46,477 nucleotides of DNA from JAAYKT01 sp964408955 (lineage in GTDB: Bacteria; Bacillota; Clostridia; Lutisporales; Lutisporaceae), in NCBI GenBank assembly GCA_964408955.1, contig CAYPBK010000014.1:1-46477 (forward strand). The letters are read 5' to 3'. This document shows, one piece after another, positions 1 to 7,608 of this stretch. Each line of letters begins with the position of its first letter. Within the stretch, counting starts at the first letter, position 1. Below the pieces are notes generated by a model. The model was not told where the DNA came from. It made no database searches and saw only the letters and a program-made list of their open reading frames with translations. Made by a program: the position numbers and the translations under genes.

Positions 1-41
1 AAGCATTCCTGTAACAAATGAAATGAAGTTTGAAAAATAAA

Positions 42-105
42 TAACCTCCAGATATGATTAATGTGTGCTAAGACATACGCACAAAAATCAAAATACCGGA
101 GGTTA
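42..105 (+). promoter_or_regulatory. Stem-loop able to sequester the transposase ribosome binding site
   Basis: Bases 42-49 (TAACCTCC) are perfectly complementary to bases 98-105 (GGAGGTTA), which contain the Shine-Dalgarno sequence of the transposase that starts at 111. A second nested stem pairs 62-67 with 78-83, including one G-U pair. A transcript entering from outside the element would fold this way and hide the ribosome binding site, a device known from several insertion sequences to prevent expression from read-through. Whether the element's own transcript starts inside the stem cannot be seen. Confidence 0.5.
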
Positions 106-110
106 AAAGA

Positions 111-1391
111 ATGAACAACACAAAGAAATTAGAAGCCATAACACCAACCACACTGATAGTCGGGGTGGATATTGCAAAAAATCTGCAGTGGGCTAAATTT
201 ATAGACTATCGTGGTATAGAGCTCGAAAAAGCTTTAAAGTTTAAAAACAATAAAAATGGCTTCGAAGATATTTTAACAAGAATAAAGACATTATGCAAGT
301 TTAAGAAATTTGACAAAATCATAGTAGGGATGGAGCCGACAGGGCATTATTGGAAGCCTTTTGCCAACTATTTAATAGAGCAAAAAATAATAACAGTGAT
401 GGTGAATCCATATCACACAAAACGAGCGAAAGAACTTGATGATAATAGCCAAACTAAAAGCGATAAAAAAGATGCACTAACCATAGCAAGATTAGTGCGA
501 GACGGAAGATATTATAATGTATATATGCCTCATGATAACTATGCAGAACTAAGAGTGTTATCAAACACAAGAATAAGCATAATAAAGCGAAATAATGCTT
601 TAAAGAATACAATCACAGCAGTACTTGACGAATATTTCCCTGAGTTTAAAACAGTATTCAAACACCCTTTTAAAGGTAAAGCATCAATGCAGATCATGAA
701 AGTTTGTCCTTTTCCCAGGATAATAGCAAAGATGGGGGTAGAGGGTGTACTAGCAGAAATAAAAAAAGCAGTTAAAAAGTCAGTAGGCATAAAGAAAGCC
801 CGAGAACTTGTAAATACAGCAAAAGAATCCATAGGAGTAACCTACGGTATAGAATCTGCAAAACTGAAACTAGAACTTCTAATAGAGGAATTAGAACTAT
901 TGACAAAACAATTAGAACAAATAGACCAGGCTATGGAGCAGTCTCTAAAAGAAACAGGAGTGGAAGAAATAATACTGAGCATTCCGGGCATTGGAATAGT
1001 AACAGCAGCCGGCTTCTTAGGAGAAATAGGAGATCCTCTAAGATTTGAACATCCAAGGCAAATAAGCAGAATGGCCGGGTATAACCTGATAGAAGATAGT
1101 TCAGGTAAAAGTGTAAGCGGAACCTGCATATCAAAAAGAGGACGAAAGAATCTTAGAAATATATTATATCAAATGGCAAGAACAATAGTTGCAGTAAATC
1201 CCGAGATGAAAGACCTATATAAATATTTAAAAACACGAAAAAATAATCCTTTAAAGGGGAAACAAGCCCTTATAGTAATATCAAAAAAGATAATAACCAT
1301 AGTTTATAACCTTATAAAAAAGGAAACAGAATACGAAGCAGAATTGGCATTAGGTGAATATAGAAAGAATCAGATAGAAAAAGCAGCTTAG
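111..1391 (+). CDS. IS110-family transposase (DEDD recombinase)
   Basis: This 426-residue protein has the two-domain layout of IS110 recombinases. The N-terminal RuvC-like domain shows D20 in VGVDIAKN, E75 in GMEPTGHYW, and D118 and D121 in SDKKDA, which form the DEDD metal site. A coiled-coil middle (about 250-280) leads to the C-terminal Transposase_20 domain with the helix-hairpin-helix motif IPGIGIVTAAG at 291-301 and the conserved serine segment DSSGK near 329-333, followed by ISKRGRKNLR. Family members recombine DNA guided by a bridge RNA made from a non-coding end of the element. The ATG at 111 follows GGAGG with normal spacing. Length and both catalytic motifs are intact, so the element may be active. 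Confidence 0.93.
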   Translation: MNNTKKLEAITPTTLIVGVDIAKNLQWAKFIDYRGIELEKALKFKNNKNGFEDILTRIKTLCKFKKFDKIIVGMEPTGHYWKPFANYLIEQKIITVMVNPYHTKRAKELDDNSQTKSDKKDALTIARLVRDGRYYNVYMPHDNYAELRVLSNTRISIIKRNNALKNTITAVLDEYFPEFKTVFKHPFKGKASMQIMKVCPFPRIIAKMGVEGVLAEIKKAVKKSVGIKKARELVNTAKESIGVTYGIESAKLKLELLIEELELLTKQLEQIDQAMEQSLKETGVEEIILSIPGIGIVTAAGFLGEIGDPLRFEHPRQISRMAGYNLIEDSSGKSVSGTCISKRGRKNLRNILYQMARTIVAVNPEMKDLYKYLKTRKNNPLKGKQALIVISKKIITIVYNLIKKETEYEAELALGEYRKNQIEKAA

Positions 1392-1735
1392 GATAAAAAA
1401 GCCAATAAAGCGGAGATAAGGAGGATTCCTCCATTAGCCCATTGAGGCAGCATTAAAGCATATAGCTATCTCCGCTTTTATACCTAAAACAGAACGAAGG
1501 AATGTAAGGGCAAGACCCAGTGAGGCATGATAGGGTGAGTTTTGAGGTAATCAAGGCTTTTACGATAATTAATAGATTGAAACTTTTGGCCGTGGATATG
1601 CCACATCTATGGATTCTAATGTATAACTCTAACGAGTTACCCACAGATTCCACAGCTGCTTGGACAACGCAAGCGTTGCCCACATACCCACCGCCTCTAC
1701 GACTAAAAATTATATTTTTATTAATAAAATGATAA
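1392..1735 (+). ncRNA. Candidate bridge-RNA / structured non-coding end of the IS110 element
   Basis: Between the transposase and the next gene lie more than 400 bases without a credible gene. Bases 1407-1418 pair perfectly with 1467-1478 (12 bp), enclosing small hairpins at 1420-1424/1428-1432 and 1437-1439/1446-1448. Further hairpins follow: 1592-1595 with 1601-1604, 1624-1629 with 1634-1639 (six pairs, four-base loop), and 1665-1670 with 1673-1678. IS110-family elements encode a bridge RNA in one non-coding end, downstream of the gene in the IS1111 group. The structure here fits that position, but I cannot identify the target-binding and donor-binding loops. The first stem followed by TTTTA could instead be a weak terminator. 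Confidence 0.4.
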
Positions 1736-1816
1736 TAAATTTTATTTTCGATATTCTAAGAATACCGAAGATATCAAGAGAAAAGTTTTCAAATAAAGAG
1801 ATAGGAGGAAATTAAT

Positions 1817-4078
1817 ATGGAACATAAAGTAGTAGGTAAGGCTTATCCAAGATTAGAAGCAATAAAAAAGGCAATGGGTCAAGCAAAATATACTGATGAC
1901 TACTCCTTGCCCAATATGGTATACGGAATGGTATTAAGAAGCCCCTATGCCCATGCCAAAATTAAAAGCATAGATAAAAGCAAAGCTGAAAATGTCCATG
2001 GAGTTTTAAGAATACTTCTTCCGGAGGATGTTCCAAGTCGGTTATATAACCAGGCAGTTATAACCCAATCTCCTGTGTTTATCGAGGATCAGAAAATTTT
2101 AACGGACTATCCCTTGCATATGGGAGATCGTATAGCTGCTGTTGCAGCCATAACAGGGGAAGCCTGTAAGGAGGCACTGGATAATTTAATAGTCGAGTAT
2201 GAAGAATTGCCACCGGTATTCGATATTGACGATGCTATTAAGGAAAATGCTGAACCATTACATCCTGAAATCTGCAGCAGTAACATCTTTTTTAAACGGG
2301 AATTCAAAAGAGGTGATATAGACAAAGGCTTTGAAGAATCTGATTATATTTTTGAGGATACTTTCTATGTACCGACAATACAGAATTTATCATTAGAGCC
2401 AAATGGCTGTATTTGTGAATATACAGAAGATGGCAAGTTAAAAATAGTAAGTACCTCGCAAAGTCCTTTTAAGGATAAAAGGTTATTAGCCAGGCTATTA
2501 GGAATGCGGGAAAATGATATCAGGATAGTAAAGCCTATTATGGGCGGAGGCTTCGGTGAGAGGCAGCAGATTCATAGTCAGCCAATCGGCTCCATTCTTT
2601 CAAAATTAGTAGGAAGACCAGTTAAAATGATTAATAATAGAGAAGAGCAAATGTATGGCTCTACTGTAAGGCATAGTGCAAAAATATATTTAAAGGCGGG
2701 AGTTACAAAGGACGGATACTTGAAAGCGCTGCATTTAAAACCTTATTTCAATGCAGGCGCTTATGCAAACGTTGCCGGTATAGTCGTTACTATAGGGCTT
2801 GTATTTACGAACTACAATGTGCCAAATTTTCTTGGTGAAGGATATGGCGTTTATACTAATCATATACCCGGCGGTGCTGTGCGGGGATTTGGTAATCCCC
2901 AAGCAACATTTGCCCGAGAAGTCTTCTTTGAAAAAATAGCAAAACATCTTAATATAGATCCTGTTGAATTTAGACTTAAAAACCATGTAAGAACCGGAGA
3001 TAAAATTCCTGGAAGTGAAAAGGCTGTTTTAAGCTGTGCTATGGAAAAATGCTTAAAGGAATCGGAAAGAATTAAAAAAGAAATTGATGAAAAAGAAACA
3101 AAACTGGAGCATTTTAAAAATCCTAATGTAAAAGAAGCTTGGGGAGTAGTGTTTGGCTGTCATCCTGCTGGTGCCGGTACAAAGGCAGATGCAGCAGGTG
3201 CTGTAATTTTGATTAATTCTGATGGAACAGTGAGTTTACTTACCGGCTCCGCAGATATTGGTCAAGGTAGTGAAACTATTCTTAGCCAAATTGCAGCGGA
3301 AGGATTAGGGTTAAAGTTGGAAGATGTAACCATTATTGCAGCTGATACGGAGATCACTCCTTATGAAACAGGAACTGTTGCAAGTAGTCAAGCTTACAGG
3401 GCAGGTAATGCAGTACTTTTAGCAGTTAAGGATGCGATAGAAAAGGTTAAAGAAAAAATAGCTAAACTATATAAAGTAACTATGGAAATGGTTTCCTATA
3501 AGGATGGATTATATTTTATAGAATTGGTTGATAGGGTAGAAGAACTGAACATAAAGGAGGCAATGGACAAGATAACCTATGAATTTGGATATGAAATTAT
3601 TACAGGAACCTCCAGCTATAAACCGGATGATGATCCATTATCCTTTGTGGTGTGTTGGGCGAAGGTTGCAGTAGACACAAGGACTAATAGTGTCCATTTA
3701 AAACATATTATACAAACAGTAGATGTAGGGCAGCCAATAAATACTGATGTAGTTGAAGGACAAGTTCAAGGCGGTGTAAGCATGGGTGTAGGCTATGCAA
3801 TGACAGAGCAAATAGAAATCGATAAAATAACAAAGAAAATATTTTCTTCAGATTTATTGCATTATAATGCCCCGTTATCCCTTGACATGCCCGAGATTCA
3901 CACCTTCATAGTTAAAAGCTATGAATCGACAGGACCATTTGGAGCTAAAAGCGTTGGAGAGTTGCCTACACCGCCCGTTGCCCCTGCTATAGCTAATGCA
4001 ATATATAATGCAACCGGAAACTTTGTGAAAGAGATACCTATTACTCACACTTACTATCCTAAGGGTTTTAATGAGTAA
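1817..4078 (+). CDS. Molybdenum hydroxylase large (Moco-binding) subunit, xanthine dehydrogenase / 4-hydroxybenzoyl-CoA reductase family
   Basis: This 753-residue protein is a complete molybdopterin subunit of the xanthine oxidase family. Residues 1-130 form the a/b hammerhead domain (VGKAYPRLEAIKKAMGQAKY). Moco-binding signatures follow: IMGGGFGERQ at 241-250, GGAVRGFGNPQ at 352-362, GSADIGQGSETILSQ at 477-491, and GAKSVGE with the catalytic glutamate E715 near the C-terminus. The family hydroxylates or reductively dehydroxylates carbon next to a heteroatom or thioester using water. It has no iron-sulphur or FAD domain, so it needs separate subunits. The FAD subunit follows 53 bp downstream. 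The accessory genes at 11.8-13.9 kb suggest a selenium-containing cofactor. The start is the ATG behind TAGGAGG. Substrate is unknown; purine-breakdown genes are not present nearby. Confidence 0.9.
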   Translation: MEHKVVGKAYPRLEAIKKAMGQAKYTDDYSLPNMVYGMVLRSPYAHAKIKSIDKSKAENVHGVLRILLPEDVPSRLYNQAVITQSPVFIEDQKILTDYPLHMGDRIAAVAAITGEACKEALDNLIVEYEELPPVFDIDDAIKENAEPLHPEICSSNIFFKREFKRGDIDKGFEESDYIFEDTFYVPTIQNLSLEPNGCICEYTEDGKLKIVSTSQSPFKDKRLLARLLGMRENDIRIVKPIMGGGFGERQQIHSQPIGSILSKLVGRPVKMINNREEQMYGSTVRHSAKIYLKAGVTKDGYLKALHLKPYFNAGAYANVAGIVVTIGLVFTNYNVPNFLGEGYGVYTNHIPGGAVRGFGNPQATFAREVFFEKIAKHLNIDPVEFRLKNHVRTGDKIPGSEKAVLSCAMEKCLKESERIKKEIDEKETKLEHFKNPNVKEAWGVVFGCHPAGAGTKADAAGAVILINSDGTVSLLTGSADIGQGSETILSQIAAEGLGLKLEDVTIIAADTEITPYETGTVASSQAYRAGNAVLLAVKDAIEKVKEKIAKLYKVTMEMVSYKDGLYFIELVDRVEELNIKEAMDKITYEFGYEIITGTSSYKPDDDPLSFVVCWAKVAVDTRTNSVHLKHIIQTVDVGQPINTDVVEGQVQGGVSMGVGYAMTEQIEIDKITKKIFSSDLLHYNAPLSLDMPEIHTFIVKSYESTGPFGAKSVGELPTPPVAPAIANAIYNATGNFVKEIPITHTYYPKGFNE

Positions 4079-4131
4079 AAGGAATATAGCAGAGGAACAC
4101 CGACTATACAATTGAAAGGAATGAAATTATT

Positions 4132-5136
4132 ATGATAAAAAACAATTTTGATTATATAGCTCCTGAGTCATTATCTATTGCATATGAAGTAAAGAAAAGG
4201 AATGAAAATTCTTTTTACTTGGCTGGAGGAACAGATTATCTGCCTTTGTTAAAATATGATTTAAAACAGCCAGAGCTCATTATCAGTCTAGACAAGATTA
4301 AAGAATTGAAAATAATAAAAAAAGAAGAAAAAGGGTTATATATAGGCGCAATGACAACATTGAGAGAAGTATATGAAAGCAATCATATAACAGAACTATT
4401 TCCTTCATTGTCACAAGCAGCGCGTAAAGTAGCTTCTCCGCAAATAAGAAGTATAGGTACCATAGGTGGTAATGTTTTACAAGATAGAAGGTGCTTATAT
4501 TTCAACCAATCAGGTGAATGGAGAAAAAACATTAAAAAATGCTTTAAGGTAGGAGGAGACATATGTTTACAGGTCCTTAACTCTGATATTTGCAGAGCAT
4601 TATACTATTCAGATACAGCACCCGTGCTTATGAGCTTAGATGCCGAAGTAGAATTGTTTGATGGTAAGTATAATAGAGTCCCTATTAAAGAAATAATTGA
4701 AAAACATATAGAGGTAAATGGTTTTTTAAAGACCCAAGACTACATTTTAACAGGATTCTACATCCCTTATTTACAAGAAAATTCTTGGGTAAAATTTGAG
4801 AAATTCAGTATAAGGGATTCCTTGAATTTCCCTGTAATGAATGCCGGGATACGCTGCTCAATGGAAAAGTGTGAACCTTGTGTAAAGATTGTCATAGGCG
4901 CCTTATCGCCAAAACCCTTTGAATTAGTTGATACACAAGCTTTAATAGTGGATAGGTTTAATGATTTGGAAAAATCAAAGGAGGAAATAGGAGAATTTGC
5001 CCTTAAAGAATTAACAAAGAAAAGTTTAGTGGTGAGGGAAACAGGATTATCCGTTAAAGCAAAAAGAAATAGTTTTAAGAATATTTTAAATATAACTGAT
5101 GAGTTAGTTTCAAAATTACAGATTATAAAGAAGTAA
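4132..5136 (+). CDS. FAD-binding subunit of molybdenum hydroxylase with extra [4Fe-4S] insertion (HcrB type)
   Basis: The 334-residue protein has the FAD_binding_5 motifs AGGTDYLPL near 31-39 and TIGGNV at 110-115, then a C-terminal CO-dehydrogenase-flavoprotein domain. Directly after the second FAD motif is an insertion with cysteines C121, C137, C145 and C154. The spacing of 16, 8 and 9 residues and the surrounding residues (RCLYFNQ...W, DTAP) match what I recall of 4-hydroxybenzoyl-CoA reductase beta subunit, where four cysteines hold an additional [4Fe-4S] cluster. Ordinary xanthine dehydrogenase FAD subunits lack this. The cluster lets low-potential electrons pass, for instance from ferredoxin. 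It presumably forms a complex with the preceding Moco subunit. The required [2Fe-2S] subunit is not encoded in the window. Confidence 0.88.
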   Translation: MIKNNFDYIAPESLSIAYEVKKRNENSFYLAGGTDYLPLLKYDLKQPELIISLDKIKELKIIKKEEKGLYIGAMTTLREVYESNHITELFPSLSQAARKVASPQIRSIGTIGGNVLQDRRCLYFNQSGEWRKNIKKCFKVGGDICLQVLNSDICRALYYSDTAPVLMSLDAEVELFDGKYNRVPIKEIIEKHIEVNGFLKTQDYILTGFYIPYLQENSWVKFEKFSIRDSLNFPVMNAGIRCSMEKCEPCVKIVIGALSPKPFELVDTQALIVDRFNDLEKSKEEIGEFALKELTKKSLVVRETGLSVKAKRNSFKNILNITDELVSKLQIIKK

Positions 5137-5162
5137 GTTATAAAATTAACAAGTAAAATATA

Positions 5163-5191
5163 TTGACTAAATGACCTAACTATTTTATAAT
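5163..5191 (+). promoter_or_regulatory. Sigma-A-type promoter for the FAH leader
   Basis: A -35 element TTGACT (5163-5168) and a -10 element TATAAT (5186-5191) are separated by exactly 17 bases. Transcription would start near 5198, giving a 5' leader of about 265 bases before the first FAH gene. The promoter lies downstream of the FAD-subunit gene and upstream of the terminator at 5360-5406. Confidence 0.7.
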
Positions 5192-5197
5192 CTAAAT

Positions 5198-5406
5198 AAG
5201 CTAAATAAGCTTTGTGCATATGTGCAATGTATTTGTTACTAAAAATGCATAACAAATAAAAACTGAATAGTTTGGTATAACTTTATTAATATGGAGTTAA
5301 TCTAAACTTTCAAATTAAATCGGAAGATATGGTAAGTAAACAGCTTAGTTATCATATTGGTCGATATATGCTAGTACGGCGGTAGTGGCATATATCGGCT
5401 TTTTTA
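5198..5406 (+). promoter_or_regulatory. Structured leader with terminator: candidate riboswitch or attenuator (fills the 326-base gap between FAD subunit and first FAH gene)
   Basis: The leader from the promoter above contains a chain of hairpins: TGCA at 5215-5218 with 5223-5226, a nine-pair stem 5230-5238 with 5250-5258, nested stems 5269-5273/5304-5308 and 5278-5282/5295-5299, and a nine-pair stem with one G-U at 5327-5335/5349-5357. It ends in an intrinsic terminator. GCATAT at 5216-5221 could pair with ATATGC at 5366-5371 in the terminator's left arm and act as part of an antiterminator. I do not recognise a known riboswitch consensus. The alternative is that the terminator merely ends the upstream molybdenum hydroxylase transcript. 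Confidence 0.45.
5360..5406 (+). terminator. Intrinsic terminator ahead of the FAH genes
   Basis: Bases 5360-5371 pair with 5388-5399 over 12 positions with one G-U pair, the loop is 16 bases, and a run of seven T follows at 5400-5406. It sits between a consensus promoter and the gene it would serve, which is the arrangement expected of an attenuator. Confidence 0.8.
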
Positions 5407-5462
5407 TTTGGTAAAGAAGGAAAGAAACCAAAATTATTGCGACAGAGAGAAAGGGGATAACA

Positions 5463-6482
5463 ATGAACAATAAATATCGTTTAGCTACAGTTTCTCATAG
5501 GGGGTTTGCATTTCCGGTTATTGAGGTAAAAGGGAAATTAGTAGATATCAATCGAGGCTATGAATTCTATAAATGCACCACCGGATATAGAGATTTATTC
5601 AAGAAAAAACACGAGTATACAATGCTGGATATACTTGAAGAATGGGATATATTTGATGGAATCTTTAATAAAATGGTTGAATACTTTAGCCCACGAATGG
5701 AAGAAGGATTTGAATTTGTATATGAAACAGAAGATATAAAATTTTTACCACCGATACTTTATCCTGATAAAGTACTGAATGCCGGTTCAAATTATCATGA
5801 TCATGCATTAGAAATGGGGGCTGCAAAGCCAGAAAAAGAGGGTCATGAGCCATATTTCTTCTACAAAGGAAGAACACACACAATCATTGCTCATAAAGAT
5901 GTTGTCAAACTTACGCCAAGATCAGGCTATGTAGATTGGGAAGCTGAAATGGCAATTATTATAGGCAAAACAGCGAAGAATGTTTCTGTAGAAAATGCTC
6001 TTGAATATGTAGCCGGTTATGCTTGTTATAATGATATTTCAGCTCGGGATAGGATGATAAGGCATAATGAAACTTTTGATTATGATTGGTTTTCTAATAA
6101 AGGAAATGATACCTTTGGACCCTTTGGACCTTTTATAGTGCCGTCGAAATTTATAAGCAACCCGGATAATCTTCCTATAAAGTTATATTTAAATGGTGAA
6201 TTAATGCAGGACACAAATACAAACTTGATGGTTTGGAATACTGCAGAGCTCATAGCTACAGCTTCTTCAGTTACAACCCTGTCCCCCGGGGATGTTATAG
6301 CCACAGGAACCGGTGCTGGTGTGGGCATGGGTAAAGGAATCAAAGTGAAACATGGTGAAATCCATAAAGTATTTGAGCATATGTATGCAGGAAAAAGTAT
6401 TCTGTTAAAACCAGGCGATAAAATGGTGATGGAGATAGATGAGATAGGCAGCCTAGAAAATACTGTAGAAGATTACAAGTAA
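5463..6482 (+). CDS. Fumarylacetoacetate hydrolase family protein, copy 1
   Basis: The 339-residue protein has an N-terminal domain of about 95 residues and a C-terminal FAH catalytic domain beginning at FLPPILYPDKVLNAGSNY. The metal ligands E160 and E162 (DWEAEMAIIIG) and D191 (YNDISARD) are present, with H112/H114 in NYHDHALEMG near the active site, and TLSPGDVIATGTGAGVG closes the domain. FAH-family enzymes are Mg or Mn dependent and cleave, hydrate, isomerise or decarboxylate beta-diketo and 2-oxo acids; the exact reaction cannot be read from sequence. Its near neighbour is a close paralogue of identical length. The ATG is preceded by AAAGGGG with eight bases spacing. Confidence 0.85.
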   Translation: MNNKYRLATVSHRGFAFPVIEVKGKLVDINRGYEFYKCTTGYRDLFKKKHEYTMLDILEEWDIFDGIFNKMVEYFSPRMEEGFEFVYETEDIKFLPPILYPDKVLNAGSNYHDHALEMGAAKPEKEGHEPYFFYKGRTHTIIAHKDVVKLTPRSGYVDWEAEMAIIIGKTAKNVSVENALEYVAGYACYNDISARDRMIRHNETFDYDWFSNKGNDTFGPFGPFIVPSKFISNPDNLPIKLYLNGELMQDTNTNLMVWNTAELIATASSVTTLSPGDVIATGTGAGVGMGKGIKVKHGEIHKVFEHMYAGKSILLKPGDKMVMEIDEIGSLENTVEDYK

Positions 6483-6533
6483 AGCTTACTAATATTAAAA
6501 AATTATTAAGAACTAGTGCTAGGAGGTTGGAAA

Positions 6534-7553
6534 GTGGAAAAACAATTTAAGCTCGCATCTGTTTCATATAAGGGTTTTGTTTTCCCTGTGATCAAAATTG
6601 ATAACAAGCTTTATGATATAAACAGAGGATATGAATATTATAAAAACAATACAGGAGAAAGAGACCTCTTTAAGGCAAAGCACAATTATACCATGCTGGA
6701 TATATTGGAAGAATGGGATATATTCATGAACATATTTAAAAAATTGGCAACGTACTTTAACGATAATTCTATGGAAAGCTTGGAATTTATATATGATGAG
6801 TCAGAAATAAAGTTTATGCCGCCTGTCCTATACCCTGATAAGGTGTTGAATGCCGGCTCCAATTATTATGATCATGCTTTAGAAATGGGTGCTGCGAAGC
6901 CTGATAAAAACGGACATGAGCCATACTTTTTCTACAAAGGAAGAACCCATACAATTATCGGTCATAAAGATGCAATAAAGCTCACACCCCGTTCCAGTTA
7001 TGTAGATTGGGAAGCTGAAATGGCTATTATTATAGGAAAAACAGCTAAAAATGTTTCAGTTGGAGATGCTATGAATTATGTCGCAGGTTATACCTGTTAT
7101 AACGATATTTCAGCACGGGATCGAATGATCAGACTAAACGAAACCTTTGATTTTGATTGGTTTTCTAATAAAGGAAATGATACTTTCGGTCCATTAGGAC
7201 CCTATATCACGCCCAATGAATTTGTGGAGAATCCAAGTAATTTGTTTATTCATTTGTATTTAAATGATGAAATAATGCAAGATACTAATACCAATCTAAT
7301 GGTTTGGAATGTAGCTGAATTAATAGCCACAGCTTCATCTGTTACGACTTTATCGCCGGGGGATGTTATTGCAACAGGAACTGGAGCAGGCGTAGGCATG
7401 GCTAAAGGTGCTAGTGTTGGTTATAGTGCCACAGATAAGTTATTTGTACACATGTATGGCGGGAAAAGTATTTTATTAAAACCCGGAGATAAAATGCGTA
7501 TTGAGATTGAACAACTTGGGACTTTGGAAAACTGCATAGTGGATTATAAGTAG
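6534..7553 (+). CDS. Fumarylacetoacetate hydrolase family protein, copy 2
   Basis: This is a tandem paralogue of the preceding gene, also 339 residues when translated from the GTG at 6534, seven bases after AGGAGG; its N-terminus MEKQFKLASVSYKGF then aligns with MNNKYRLATVSHRGF of copy 1. By eye most positions are identical. The metal site (DWEAEMAIIIG, YNDISARD) is intact. Copy 2 has NYYDHALEMG where copy 1 has NYYDH's counterpart NYHDH, and the C-terminal segment is slightly longer (ASVGYSATDK). The gene follows copy 1 by 51 bases and is likely co-transcribed. Two intact paralogues suggest two related substrates, successive steps or a heteromer. Confidence 0.85.
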   Translation: MEKQFKLASVSYKGFVFPVIKIDNKLYDINRGYEYYKNNTGERDLFKAKHNYTMLDILEEWDIFMNIFKKLATYFNDNSMESLEFIYDESEIKFMPPVLYPDKVLNAGSNYYDHALEMGAAKPDKNGHEPYFFYKGRTHTIIGHKDAIKLTPRSSYVDWEAEMAIIIGKTAKNVSVGDAMNYVAGYTCYNDISARDRMIRLNETFDFDWFSNKGNDTFGPLGPYITPNEFVENPSNLFIHLYLNDEIMQDTNTNLMVWNVAELIATASSVTTLSPGDVIATGTGAGVGMAKGASVGYSATDKLFVHMYGGKSILLKPGDKMRIEIEQLGTLENCIVDYK

Positions 7554-7571
7554 AAGGAATGAATAACAAAT

Positions 7572-7608
7572 ATTTGATGTTGCCTGAAATATCTGGGCAA
7601 CATCAAAT
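7572..7608 (+). repeat. Perfect intercistronic hairpin
   Basis: Bases 7572-7584 pair with 7596-7608 over 13 positions without mismatch around an 11-base loop. No T-tract follows, so it is not a classical terminator. It lies between the FAH pair and the decarboxylase genes and could be an mRNA stabiliser, processing site or protein-binding palindrome. Confidence 0.6.

Larger units (their letters stand above)
1..1735 (+). mobile_element. IS110-family insertion sequence (ends not exactly defined)
   Basis: The segment contains one transposase gene of the DEDD type and long non-coding flanks. The left end is at or before the window start and the right end is somewhere between about 1480 and 1735, where hairpin-rich sequence gives way to the AT-rich leader of the next gene. 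IS110 elements usually lack clear terminal inverted repeats and target duplications, and none are visible here, so the ends cannot be fixed from sequence alone. The element sits immediately upstream of a molybdenum hydroxylase gene and may separate it from a missing partner gene. Confidence 0.65.

Noticed and set aside
1453..1683. Minus-strand 76-residue frame over the same IS region
   Set aside because: No support as a gene; explained by the non-coding structured end.
1520..1732. 70-residue open frame in the IS110 3' end
   Set aside because: No ribosome binding site or recognised domain, and it covers a hairpin-rich non-coding region.
1817..5136. Xanthine dehydrogenase of the purine-degradation cluster
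   Set aside because: None of the usual ygeW/X/Y, ssnA, hyuA or purine permease genes is nearby and the FAD subunit has the HcrB-type cluster insertion.
4767..5255. Minus-strand 162-residue frame over the FAD-subunit gene and leader
   Set aside because: Antisense to a well-supported gene; composition is that of a shadow frame.
5198..5406. Purine, T-box or SAM riboswitch as identity of the FAH leader
   Set aside because: The T-box core sequence and the conserved loop sequences of the purine and SAM aptamers are not present; I left the ligand open.
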